From: Thioalkalivibrio thiocyanodenitrificans ARhD 1
GTDB lineage: Bacteria > Pseudomonadota > Gammaproteobacteria > Ectothiorhodospirales > Ectothiorhodospiraceae
Reading direction: 5' to 3'
Length of the DNA: 39,273 nt
Assembly: GCF_000378965.1 (NCBI RefSeq)
Contig: NZ_KB900536.1
Location: 219,808 to 259,080 of the forward strand
Shown: positions 16,354 to 24,339 of the stretch, piece after piece
How the letters are laid out: each line of letters starts with the position of its first letter
Numbering within the stretch: the first letter of the stretch is position 1
Position numbers and translations under genes: made by a program
The notes under the pieces: model-generated
The model's input: only the letters and a program-made list of their open reading frames with translations
Databases searched by the model: none
Told to the model about the DNA's origin: nothing

Positions 16354-16367
16354 TTGACCTGAATCAA
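16354..16367. promoter_or_regulatory. FNR/Anr-like box upstream of fccA
   Basis: TTGACCTGAATCAA matches TTGAT-N4-ATCAA at 9 of 10 defined positions. It lies in the 517-bp non-coding stretch 16029-16545, about 326 bp before fccA (minus strand). That is far for a direct activator site, so the match may be chance. The remainder of the stretch is locally AT-rich around 16200-16350, with no ORF I can support. Confidence 0.35.
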
Positions 16368-16468
16368 TCAGCCTGACCGGGAAATGTCGACCCAATCACG
16401 GGTGTCCCTATTCCGTATTCCGCAGATGGCGATGCGAGAAAGAGGTCTTGGGCCGGAAGGCGGGTTCC

Positions 16469-16488
16469 GGAGCCCCTGAAGGGGCTCC
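16469..16488 (-). terminator. Perfect 8-bp hairpin after the 16546-16959 gene
   Basis: GGAGCCCC-TGAA-GGGGCTCC lies 57 nt beyond the stop of the minus-strand membrane protein. No T tract follows; it probably acts as a 3'-end hairpin. Confidence 0.5.
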
Positions 16489-16545
16489 AGTCGGTGTATG
16501 TGATGGCTGCCGCACATCGTGCGACGCGCACCCTTGGCGGGTGGA

Positions 16546-16959
16546 TCAGGCGTCGCGTCCGATCCCGTGGACGTTGCTCCGGCGGCTCACCCACGCCAGG
16601 CCGAGAAACAACAGCAGCCAGACGACCGTTCGGAAAGTCATCGCGCCGAGACTCTCCACGGCTACGGCACTCCCCGCCGTGTACAGGTAGGCGATCGCGC
16701 CCAGTACGAGCAGGTTGAGCAGGGAGATCGCCGCAGCGGCACGCCTGCCTGACAGGGGATTGCGCCATGCGAGAATTCCCGCGGCCACATAGGCAACACC
16801 CATGCCGGTGTTGTAGATGAGCAGCGGACCGAACACGGTGTATCCCGGATCGGCGCCGCCGAGGATGCGTGCACCCGCGATGATGGTCACGACGCCGAAC
16901 AGGATGGCCACGAGCGCAAGCAGGCGCCGGATGATGGTCACGGATCGGGATGGTTTCAA
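16546..16959 (-). CDS. Four-helix membrane protein, unknown
   Basis: The 137-residue protein starts at TTG 16959, supported by GGAG six bases upstream. Four membrane segments are visible: LLALVAILFGVVTIIAGARI, FGPLLIYNTGMGVAYVAAGI, AISLLNLLVLGAIAYLYTAG and MTFRTVVWLLLFLGLAWVS. The size and layout resemble small DoxX-like or DUF-type inner-membrane proteins, but I cannot name the family. It is on the same strand as fccAB and lies about 520 bp upstream of them, too far to assume one transcript. Confidence 0.65.
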   Translation of the reverse strand: MKPSRSVTIIRRLLALVAILFGVVTIIAGARILGGADPGYTVFGPLLIYNTGMGVAYVAAGILAWRNPLSGRRAAAAISLLNLLVLGAIAYLYTAGSAVAVESLGAMTFRTVVWLLLFLGLAWVSRRSNVHGIGRDA

Positions 16960-17074
16960 TGCGGTCTCCAGTCGGTTGCACGCGGGGATCGCTGGTAACC
17001 GGACAGCCCCCGCGCTGCGGTGATCAGGTTCCCGGCGTCATCAGGGCTGCATGGAGCGGTCATCGGGGGCGCAG

Positions 17075-19027
17075 TCATTCCTGAAAAACGATCCGCAAGG
17101 GGTCCTCGGCGGATTCCCACACGCCCGCCTCCATGCTGCGGCCGTCCGCGTCCTGCACCAGGTAGCTCCGGTGCCCGTGATGGCGCAACGCGCCCACCAG
17201 GTTGCGCAGACCCTCCATGTCGTCGGCGCTGAGCACCAGGAGGCGCGTGCCCGGCACGGTCCACGCGCGCGCGTGTCCGCGCCGTGCCATGGCTTCGGGC
17301 GGCTCGGGCACCCCCTGTGCCGCAAGCCAGCGGACCACTTCCCCCGTCTCGCCCACCAGCAGCAGCGGCGCATCCGGCGAGAAGGCCTCCGCAGGCTCCG
17401 GCCTGCGGCCCAGCACGGCCGGCCCGACGTCTTCCAGCCCGGGCCGCGTGGTCGCCAGACGGGCACGAGGCTGCAGGGTCGTCGTGCGCAGGATGGGCGG
17501 GGCATCTGCCAGCCGGCGCAGCACGTGGTAGTCCGGGTCCGCCACGATCGCCACAGGCGCGTCGGCGACACGTACGCTGAACGGGACACGCCGCTCCCCC
17601 ATGGATACCGTTTGGCGCACCGGCCCGTCGCCGGTCTCCACCACCAGCGGCACGGCAAGCGGCCAGGGATCGTCGGCCTGCACCTGTTCGAGCACGCCCC
17701 GGATCTCCCAGGCGTCGCCGTCACGGCGGCGCTCCACGTCGCGCAGGGCCAGCTCGGGCAGTCCCGGGCGCTGCAGCCAGGCGTCGAAGAAACCGCTCAG
17801 GTCCTCGCCCGCCGCCTCGCTGAAGGCGGCCTGCAGGTCATCCCAAACGGCCACCCGGAACATGTGGCGGTCACTGAACAGGCGCGTGCCCGCATCGAAG
17901 GCCTGCGCGCCGATACGCCGGTTCAGCATGTGAAACATCATGGCGCCATGGTTGTAACCGACGATGCGGTCGGCCCCCCGGTTGCCGCCGCGGTAGGTCA
18001 CCAGCGCCCGGTCCAGTTCGGGGGGCAACGACGCCAGATCCAGCAACCAGCGATGGCGGGTCTCCCGGGCCTCGCCGCGCTGCTCGGCCAGGTGGTAGTC
18101 CGCCATATAGGTGGTGAGCGCCTCCGACCAGTTGCCCGAGACGTAGTCCACCCGCACGCCGGTACCCCACCAGTTGTGCAGCAGTTCATGGGCCAGCGAG
18201 GTGCGCGGAATGAACGGCAGGGGAATGACGCGCTCGCCGAGGACGGTGAAGGCGGGGAACGCCACGCCCACGGGTGCCGGCGAGGCCGCGATGGTGAAGC
18301 TCTCGTAGGGATAGGGCCCGGCGCGCGCGGCGAACTTGCGAAGGTACTGTGCCGTGTGTTCCAGGTACTTCCGCGCGTAGCCGGCATCCAGGGCTTCGGG
18401 GAACAGGGTGCGCACTTGCACACCGTCCACCTCGATGCCGCGCTCCAGCCACGGGCCGGAAGCCAGTACCACGGCATTGATACGGGGATGAGCATGAACG
18501 GCGCTGTAGTGGGTGCCGTCGTCATTGACCTCGCCCACCAGGGAACCGGTCGCGACAAAGCGTTGCCCGGAAGGCACCCGCGCATGCAATCTCAGGGCAA
18601 AGGGACGCCCCGGCTCGAACACCGGATACCAGCCGCCTTCGGGCGACAGGAAACCGCCGTCACGGTCCATGAACATCCCGGCCACACCATCGTCCGGGGC
18701 CGGCAGGGTCCCGCTCCAGGTGATGACCACCGGGGGCGCCACCTCGGGCACCCGGATCCGGTAGCGACCGCCCGGCGTGCGCGCGACCTGCAGCGTCTCT
18801 TCGCCGACCCGCACCTCGTGCACGCGCAGACCATCCCGGAGACGAAACTCCGACACGCCGGGCGGACGATGCATGCGCAACTCACCCCGGACGGATCGCT
18901 CCGCGGGATCGATGGTCACGTCCAGGAACTTTTCCGGGATGACCTCCCCGGCCGGTTCCGCACCGGCGATGGCCGATGCGGCCATGAGCGCGGCAAAAAA
19001 CGTGGCTGGCAGCCGTACGAATGTCAT
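17075..19027 (-). CDS. M1-like zinc aminopeptidase family protein, secreted
   Basis: The 650-residue protein starts at ATG 19027, which opens a signal peptide (LPATFFAALMAASAIAGAEP). The N-terminal beta domain is followed by the gluzincin site LAHELLHNWWG (HELLH at 280-284) and SEALTTYMADY with Glu302. The usual M1 spacing is HExxH-x18-E; here I count 17. GAMEN is replaced by a PVGVAFPAF-type segment, so typical aminopeptidase N-terminal recognition may be absent. YNHGAMMFHMLNRR contains a probable catalytic Tyr region. The C-terminal 150 residues form an extra domain. The gene starts 7 nt after the ChaN-PDZ gene, so the two form an operon. Confidence 0.82.
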   Translation of the reverse strand: MTFVRLPATFFAALMAASAIAGAEPAGEVIPEKFLDVTIDPAERSVRGELRMHRPPGVSEFRLRDGLRVHEVRVGEETLQVARTPGGRYRIRVPEVAPPVVITWSGTLPAPDDGVAGMFMDRDGGFLSPEGGWYPVFEPGRPFALRLHARVPSGQRFVATGSLVGEVNDDGTHYSAVHAHPRINAVVLASGPWLERGIEVDGVQVRTLFPEALDAGYARKYLEHTAQYLRKFAARAGPYPYESFTIAASPAPVGVAFPAFTVLGERVIPLPFIPRTSLAHELLHNWWGTGVRVDYVSGNWSEALTTYMADYHLAEQRGEARETRHRWLLDLASLPPELDRALVTYRGGNRGADRIVGYNHGAMMFHMLNRRIGAQAFDAGTRLFSDRHMFRVAVWDDLQAAFSEAAGEDLSGFFDAWLQRPGLPELALRDVERRRDGDAWEIRGVLEQVQADDPWPLAVPLVVETGDGPVRQTVSMGERRVPFSVRVADAPVAIVADPDYHVLRRLADAPPILRTTTLQPRARLATTRPGLEDVGPAVLGRRPEPAEAFSPDAPLLLVGETGEVVRWLAAQGVPEPPEAMARRGHARAWTVPGTRLLVLSADDMEGLRNLVGALRHHGHRSYLVQDADGRSMEAGVWESAEDPLRIVFQE

Positions 19028-19034
19028 GGACGGC

Positions 19035-20192
19035 TCAATCGGAACGCGCGGGAAAACGGGCAAGCACTTCCATCTCGCTGCCGTCGCGCAGCACGCTCAA
19101 CGGCAACACGGTGCCGGGCGCCTGACGCCGTATCACCGATATCAGGTCATCGGGGACGCGCAGCCGCTGGCCGGCAGCGCGGGTGATCACATCACCGGCC
19201 TCAAGGCCCGAGTGCTCCGCCACGGAGCCGGACGCGATATCCACCACGAGCACCCCGGCCTCGCCCGCCTCGATGAACACGCCGAGGAGCATGGGCCGCG
19301 GCGGCTCGTGGCGCTCGCCCGCGGCGATCCCGAACACCGCGTGAGCCACGCCTTTCTGCGGCGTCACGCAGTCCTCGTCCGAGTCCCAGGGCAGCAGCAC
19401 GTGGCTGTCCCCGATCCCCAGATCCGCCAGTTGGTGCGGCACCCCATAGCCGTATTCCAGGTGCCCACGCCCCATGAGGCCCACCACCAGTGCGCCGTCG
19501 GAGGCGGCCTCTGCGAGGCCTGCGGCGAGGACGCGATCCCAGACGAGCTGCCCGGCGACAAAACGTTCCGCCTCATGGCCTTCGATCGATGCGCTGGGGT
19601 GTCCGGCATAGACCGCCTCCAGCCGGGCACGGTAAGCCTCGGGAGGCGCCACAGGCGCACTGATGCGATAGCGCTGCCCCTCGGACACGGCGTCCCAGCC
19701 CTCGACGGTCAGGCGCCCGTGCAGGGCGCGGTCGATGTTGATGGCGAGCACCGGCACCCGGTGCATCCGCGCAAAGTGCAGGATGGGCATGTAGGGCTCG
19801 TACCCATGACCCCAGGCCCCCCGCCAGTCGCTCTTCTCCAGGAAGGTCGCCTCGTCCAGCTCGCCGGCCACCCAGGCGTTCAGGGCCGGTTGCGCCTGCC
19901 GGGGCAACATCTCCAGGGCGATCACCATGTCCGGACGGCGGGCGTGCAGGCCGGCCAGGGTGTGGAGCTGCCAGCGCTGGTGTTCCCAGCGCGCATGCTG
20001 CTCGCCGAGCAGCACCACCCTGCCGCGGGCCAGTTCCGAGAACAGCGCGTCCACGCCCGGTTCGGTATCCTCGGGCGTAAGCCACTGGCCGGGCGCGGGG
20101 CAGGACGCCGTGGCGGGCGAGGCCGCCACGGCGGCAGCCACGGCCATGAGGACAAACGCACAAGGACCGACAAGCGACTGCGATGCTCGCAT
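19035..20192 (-). CDS. ChaN-family heme-binding/iron-regulated protein fused to a PDZ domain
   Basis: The 385-residue protein starts at ATG 20192, with GGAG upstream and a signal peptide (FVLMAVAAAVAASPATA). The ChaN (DUF399) domain covers about residues 35-270: VVLLGEQHARWEHQRWQ, DMVIALEMLPRQAQPAL, SDWRGAWGHGYEPYMPIL, ALVVGLMGRGHLEYGYGVP. Family members bind heme or take part in iron uptake. A C-terminal PDZ domain (about 290-380) has GVLVVDIASGSVAEHSGLEAGDVI, cut here as GVLVVDIASGS and SGLEAGDVITRAAG. It lies 7 nt before the M1-like peptidase, suggesting a shared envelope role. Confidence 0.82.
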   Translation of the reverse strand: MRASQSLVGPCAFVLMAVAAAVAASPATASCPAPGQWLTPEDTEPGVDALFSELARGRVVLLGEQHARWEHQRWQLHTLAGLHARRPDMVIALEMLPRQAQPALNAWVAGELDEATFLEKSDWRGAWGHGYEPYMPILHFARMHRVPVLAINIDRALHGRLTVEGWDAVSEGQRYRISAPVAPPEAYRARLEAVYAGHPSASIEGHEAERFVAGQLVWDRVLAAGLAEAASDGALVVGLMGRGHLEYGYGVPHQLADLGIGDSHVLLPWDSDEDCVTPQKGVAHAVFGIAAGERHEPPRPMLLGVFIEAGEAGVLVVDIASGSVAEHSGLEAGDVITRAAGQRLRVPDDLISVIRRQAPGTVLPLSVLRDGSEMEVLARFPARSD

Positions 20193-20295
20193 CTGGTACT
20201 CCGGACTGAAGGGGCGGGCGATATCCTTCCGAGTGTCGCCCATAAAGGGAAGTTCCGGCAAAGGGTGCTGCATGTCCCTCAGACCTCCCGCACAG

Positions 20296-20325
20296 CATGG
20301 GTCCGCTTCGCTTGACCCATCCTAC
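20296..20325 (-). repeat. REP sequence, inverted copy
   Basis: On the minus strand it reads GTAGGATGGGTCAAGCGAAG and onward, a diverged version of the REP at 20348. The two form a head-to-head (BIME-like) pair in 20193-20428, where no gene is seen. Confidence 0.7.
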
Positions 20326-20347
20326 AGGCCCACGTCACCACCGCACC

Positions 20348-20380
20348 GTAGGATGGGCAAAGCGCAGCGTGCCCATGCGG
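20348..20380 (+). repeat. REP sequence, downstream of the RAYT
   Basis: The 33 bp start GTAGGATGGGCAAAGCGCAG and end CCCATGCGG, with an internal GGGCA/TGCCC stem. They are identical to the copy at 21027-21059 on the other side of the RAYT pseudogene. Confidence 0.85.
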
Positions 20381-20428
20381 TTCGAGCGTGACGGGTGGCA
20401 GGTGACGGCAGGGCCGGTACGTCACCCG

Positions 20429-20967
20429 TCACTCGCCCCACTCGCCCTCCGTCTCCGCCAGGGTAACGGGTGGCTCCTTACCCCAGTCCGACGTATAAAG
20501 CCCTCTCTCAACCGCCCTGGCGAACGAGCTGTACGGCCAATCCCCGGGGCCCGGCACATAGCCATGTTTGACCGGGTTGTAGTGGACGTAGTCCATGTGC
20601 CGACGCCAGTCCTCCTCGTCGCGGATGGCATGCTCCCAGAAGCGCCGTTGCCAGACGCCCTTCTCGCGTCGCCGTTCCAGCGAGGCACGGTCCGTCGCAG
20701 CGTCCTGACCGATGCTGAAGTAATGCTTGATCTTCCGCCAGCGCAGCGCGTAATCGCCATCACCCTCCGGCAATCTCCAGATGGCGTGCAGGTGGTCGGG
20801 CAGGATCACCAACGCATCGATGTGGAACGGATGGGCCGCCCGCGGCGAAACCCTTCGCGAAGACGCGCCACGTTGCCGGGTTCGGTGAGCAGCGGCCGGC
20901 GTCCCTGGGTCACCACCGTGAAAAAATGGATTCCGCCGGGGATGCATACTCTGCGATAGCCAGTCAT
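20429..20967 (-). pseudogene. RAYT transposase, frameshifted
   Basis: A perfect SD (AAGGAGGT) precedes ATG 20967, and the product begins MTGYRRVCIPGGIHFFTVVT then RLREGFRR. The frame then changes near 20840-20850. The other frame continues AAHPFHIDALVILPDHLHAIW (HUH motif HLH), KGVWQRRFWEHAIRDEEDW and HMDYVHYNPVKHGYV, all conserved in this family. About 179 residues would be coded without the frameshift. It is flanked by identical 33-bp REPs. It belongs to a different RAYT subfamily from the one at 4361-7566. Confidence 0.85.
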
Positions 20968-21026
20968 TCCAGACCTCCTTGTCCGGGATTGCGAGGGGTG
21001 CGCTGCGGCGCGGTCTGGTGAGAGAG

Positions 21027-21059
21027 GTAGGATGGGCAAAGCGCAGCGTGCCCATGCGG
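21027..21059 (+). repeat. REP sequence, upstream of the RAYT
   Basis: Identical over 33 bp to 20348-20380, in the same orientation. It lies about 60 bp before the RAYT start codon. Confidence 0.85.
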
Positions 21060-21139
21060 ATCGGCGTGACGAGTACCCGAAGGGGGTTACGCGTGACCCA
21101 TCATCTCCATTCTCTCGGGTTCGAATCACGCCTTCATGC

Positions 21140-21192
21140 ATATTCAAATGCAAGGGGCCCCGAAAAACCCGGGGCCCCTTGCATTTGAATAT
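21140..21192 (-). terminator. Terminator of tRNA-Ser: 23-bp perfect inverted repeat
   Basis: Arms 21140-21162 and 21170-21192 are perfectly complementary over 23 bp (core CAAGGGGCCCCG / CGGGGCCCCTTG) with a 7-nt loop. The arm reaches the first base beyond the tRNA CCA end. It is expected to stop transcription of the minus-strand tRNA. Confidence 0.8.
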
Positions 21193-21282
21193 GGCGGAGA
21201 GGGAGGGATTCGAACCCTCGATACGGGGTTACCGTATACACACTTTCCAGGCGTGCGCCTTCGACCGCTCGGCCACCTCTCC
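21192..21282 (-). tRNA. tRNA-Ser (anticodon GGA)
   Basis: On the minus strand the tRNA starts GGAGAGGTGGCCGAG and has the anticodon loop CTGGAAA. A long variable arm typical of serine tRNAs follows, then the T arm GGTTCGAATCC and the acceptor CCTCTCC-G-CCA. CCA is encoded. Confidence 0.96.
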
Positions 21283-21395
21283 GCTGGGTGTCCGCCCTGT
21301 CCGGGCGGCTGCCCGCAGCGCGCTCTGCGCGCGGGCAAGGGGCGGAAGGTTACCCCAGATGCGGGGCCCCTGTAAATGCCGGCCGGACCGGGGCC

Positions 21396-21731
21396 TCAGC
21401 CGCCGGACGGGCCGCCCGCGGGAGGATAGACGGGGGGAAACGGGGTGACGTTCTCGCCCAGGTCGTGGATCTTGGCGATGCCCTCCTTTTCCACCTCATC
21501 GATGCGGATCACGGCATGCATGGGCACGAAACTGCGCCGCACGGACTGAAACTCGTCCTTCAGGCGCTCCTCGCCCGGATCCACCACCACGGAACTGCGC
21601 TCTCCGAAAATCAGCTGCTCGATGACCACGAAACCGTGGAGATCACCCTGGTAGACCTTCTGGGCAAAGACCTCGTAGACCTTGCCCCGGTTGATGAAGC
21701 TGACACGGAAAATGTTCTTCTTGCGGCTCAT
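21396..21731 (-). CDS. DUF1820 family protein
   Basis: The 111-residue protein is from a small gammaproteobacterial family of unknown role. Conserved stretches are IFRVSFINRGKVYEVFAQKV, FGERSSVVVDPGEERLKDEF and SFVPMHAVIRIDEVEKEGIAK. The C-terminus is Pro/Gly-rich (PPVYPPAGGPSGG). It is probably cytoplasmic, with no signal or membrane segment. It is divergent from the AurF-like gene at 21897. Confidence 0.9.
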   Translation of the reverse strand: MSRKKNIFRVSFINRGKVYEVFAQKVYQGDLHGFVVIEQLIFGERSSVVVDPGEERLKDEFQSVRRSFVPMHAVIRIDEVEKEGIAKIHDLGENVTPFPPVYPPAGGPSGG

Positions 21732-21896
21732 ACTCGTCTGGTTTCCCCGAAAGTACGGACGGTGGAATATCTGTCATTGTACCCGTGCATGACAAGTCGC
21801 TATCATTCCGACGATATTTAAGAGAACACTGAAGTTCTCCGCATCCTCCCCGAAACGTTGGGGCGGTGCGAGCGCCCTTCAAGGCCCGACGAGACC

Positions 21897-22763
21897 ATGA
21901 CCCAGCCATCCTCCGAGCTGTTGGCACAACTGAGACGCAACAGCATCCCCTACCGGGATCCCCTGGCCCGGGTCGACTGGGAGGCCCTGAACCTGGAGAG
22001 CTTCTGGCTGCCGGAGCAGGCACTGTCCCTGTACGGACTGGACGCGTATGAATCACTGCCTCTGGAGCGCCGTCAGGCCCTCTCCCGATATGAGTTCCTC
22101 CACTTCATCGAGGGTGCCCTGTGGCTAGAGAGCCTCTTCATGGAGCGCATCAGCCGCGCCCTGGGAGATGACGCGGATCTCTCCCGAACCGCCTACCGGC
22201 TCCATGAACTGCGCGAGGAGGCCGGGCACAGTCTGATGTTCCTGGAACTGATGCGCCGCTCGCGGCTGCCCATGCCCCGCACGCGATTCCGGCGCTTCAA
22301 CCTGGCCAATCTGCTGGGCCGCCATGCACCCTACGAGTCGGCCGCATTCTGGATCGCGGTACTCATCGGCGAGGAGGTACCGGACCGGATGAACCGCCTG
22401 ATCCGCAAGCACCGGGATGACATCTGCCCGACCATCCACGACATGATCACTGTGCACGTGATCGACGAGGCGCGTCACATCGCCCATGCCCGGGAGACCC
22501 TGGGCAGCACCATCGATCAACTGTCGCCCCTGCAGCGGGCGCTGTACCGGCCACTCATGAATGCGGTGTTCCGCCAGTTCGTCAGGGCCTTCTACTACCC
22601 GCCCCCCCGGGTCTACGAGCTTGCCGGGCTGCCCGACGGGCGCCACTGGGCGAGACTTGCCCGCACCAACGCGCACCACACACGCTTCGTGGACCAGTGT
22701 CTGGCCTCGGTCCTGCACGTACTGGAGGAACACGGCCTGAAGCTGCGCTGGAGGTCTCCGTAG
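21897..22763 (+). CDS. AurF-like diiron oxygenase family protein
   Basis: The 288-residue protein starts at ATG 21897. It is all-helical with ferritin-like diiron ligands: FLHFIEGALWLESLF, ELREEAGHSLMFLELM (E-x2-H), FWIAVLIGEEVPDRM, and VHVIDEARHIAHA (E-x2-H). These fit the p-aminobenzoate N-oxygenase AurF / diiron family. The reaction is unknown; relatives oxidise amines or other organic substrates with O2. It is the first of three plus-strand genes with a flavoprotein reductase and an ArsS-type radical SAM protein, so a common small-molecule or arsenic pathway is possible. The gap to the next gene is 105 bp. Confidence 0.75.
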   Translation: MTQPSSELLAQLRRNSIPYRDPLARVDWEALNLESFWLPEQALSLYGLDAYESLPLERRQALSRYEFLHFIEGALWLESLFMERISRALGDDADLSRTAYRLHELREEAGHSLMFLELMRRSRLPMPRTRFRRFNLANLLGRHAPYESAAFWIAVLIGEEVPDRMNRLIRKHRDDICPTIHDMITVHVIDEARHIAHARETLGSTIDQLSPLQRALYRPLMNAVFRQFVRAFYYPPPRVYELAGLPDGRHWARLARTNAHHTRFVDQCLASVLHVLEEHGLKLRWRSP

Positions 22764-22868
22764 GCACCGGGTCGTCTCGCGAAGCCGCCGGGCGCGCAAA
22801 GAGGATAGAATGCCTCACCACATGGATTTCCCTGCATCCGGGATCCGGGATCACGCGTATCCCATGAC

Positions 22869-24305
22869 ATGAGTGATTCCAACCATAAACCGCGGGAACT
22901 GGTGATCATCGGCGGCGGACCCGCCGGGCTCGTGGTGGCCAGTGTCGCCGGACAACTGGGCGTGCGCACCACGCTGATCGAACGCGGCCCGGCACTGGGC
23001 GGCGACTGCCTGCACACCGGCTGCGTGCCCAGCAAGACGCTGATCCACACCGCCCGGGTGGCCGCGCTCATGCGCCGTGGCGCCGAATTCGGTCTGCCGG
23101 CCGCGGACCCCCGGGTCGATCTCGGCGCAGTGATGGACCGGGTGCGCTCGGTGGTCGACAGCATCCAGGCCCATGACGATCCGGAACGCTTTCGCGGCTA
23201 CGGGGTGGACGTGGTCTTCGGTGAGGCGCGTTTCGCCGGCCCCCGGGAGGTCCGCGCGGGCGACCGGCGCATCTCCGGACGGCGTTTCGTCATCGCCACC
23301 GGCTCACGCCCGGCGGTGCCGCCCATCCCGGGGCTCGCGGAGGCCGGATACCTCACCAGCGACACGGTCTGGTCGCTGCGTGAACTGCCCCGCCGGCTTG
23401 CAGTCCTCGGCGCCGGCCCCATCGGCCTGGAACTGGCACAGGCGTTCGCGCGGCTGGGGAGCCGGGTCACGCTGCTGGACATGGCGCCCCGGCTGCTCCC
23501 GGGGGAAGACCCGGAGACGGGTGAGGCGCTGCGCTCCATCCTGGAAGGGGAAGGCATCCGCGTTCTCACCGGGGTCGGCGTGGAGCGTGTGGAGAAGAAC
23601 GGGGTCGTCACGACCCTGCGCGGCCGCGAGTCAGAGACGGTGTTTGCCGTGGAGGTGGACGAACTGCTCGTCGCGGCAGGCAGACAACCCGATATCGAGG
23701 CCCTCGGACTGGATGCGGCCGGCGTGGCCCATACCCGCACCGGCATCACCGTGGACGCGCGACTGCGCACCAGCGTGAAACACATCTTCGCCTGCGGCGA
23801 TTGCTGCGGCCCCCACCCCTTCACCCACATGGCGGAGTACCAGGCCGGTGTCGTCATCGGCAATGCCGTGTTCCGCCTGCCCCGGCGGGTGGACTATCGG
23901 GTGGTGCCGCGGGTCATCTACTGTGACCCGGAACTGGCGCGCATCGGCCTCAACGAGACCGAGGCCCGCCGGCAGGGGCTGGATGTGGAGATCCTGCGCT
24001 TCCCCTTCGGCCAGGTGGACCGGGCCATCGCGGAGAATGAGACGGCGGGTGAGGCACGGCTGGTGGTGCGCAAGGGACGTCTGCTCGGCGCAACGCTGCT
24101 CGGTCCCCACGCCGGGGAGCTGATTCACGAGCTGGCGCTCGCCATGCAGGCGAAGATCCCGGTGAGCCGAATCTCCGCCACCATTCACGCCTACCCGACG
24201 CTGGCACAAATCCACCGCCGCGCGGTCAACACACTGTATGGTCCAAGGCTGTTCAGCCCGCGCACCCGGCGGCTGGTACGCTGGATCCAGCGGCTGATAC
24301 CCTGA
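22869..24305 (+). CDS. Mercuric-reductase-like FAD/NAD(P)-disulfide oxidoreductase
   Basis: The 478-residue class I pyridine nucleotide-disulfide oxidoreductase has the FAD motif VIIGGGPAGLVVASVAGQLG (residues about 12-31). The redox disulfide is GGDCLHTGCVPSKTLI, followed by NAD(P) motif VLGAGPIGLELAQAFARLG and HIFACGDCCGPHPFTHMAEY. The dimerisation domain ends IHAYPTLAQIHRRAVN. No N-terminal heavy-metal domain and no C-terminal CC pair as in true MerA, so mercury reduction is unlikely. It is probably an electron-transfer partner of its neighbours. The ArsS-like gene follows after 34 bp. Confidence 0.85.
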   Translation: MSDSNHKPRELVIIGGGPAGLVVASVAGQLGVRTTLIERGPALGGDCLHTGCVPSKTLIHTARVAALMRRGAEFGLPAADPRVDLGAVMDRVRSVVDSIQAHDDPERFRGYGVDVVFGEARFAGPREVRAGDRRISGRRFVIATGSRPAVPPIPGLAEAGYLTSDTVWSLRELPRRLAVLGAGPIGLELAQAFARLGSRVTLLDMAPRLLPGEDPETGEALRSILEGEGIRVLTGVGVERVEKNGVVTTLRGRESETVFAVEVDELLVAAGRQPDIEALGLDAAGVAHTRTGITVDARLRTSVKHIFACGDCCGPHPFTHMAEYQAGVVIGNAVFRLPRRVDYRVVPRVIYCDPELARIGLNETEARRQGLDVEILRFPFGQVDRAIAENETAGEARLVVRKGRLLGATLLGPHAGELIHELALAMQAKIPVSRISATIHAYPTLAQIHRRAVNTLYGPRLFSPRTRRLVRWIQRLIP

Positions 24306-24339
24306 ACCACGCACACGGAACCCCGGAGATACCCGATAC

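Noticed and set aside
17051-19186. 711-codon plus-strand open frame across the peptidase region
   Set aside because: It is the antisense shadow of the M1-like and ChaN genes; the translation is His/Arg/Gly-rich low-complexity with no family motifs.
21108-21125. Possible tRNA fragment (GGTTCGAATC)
   Set aside because: Only the T-loop-like decamer is present; the flanks do not pair and no acceptor or anticodon arm is seen.
22869-24305. True mercuric reductase (merA)
   Set aside because: No N-terminal metal-binding domain, no C-terminal Cys pair and no mer genes nearby.
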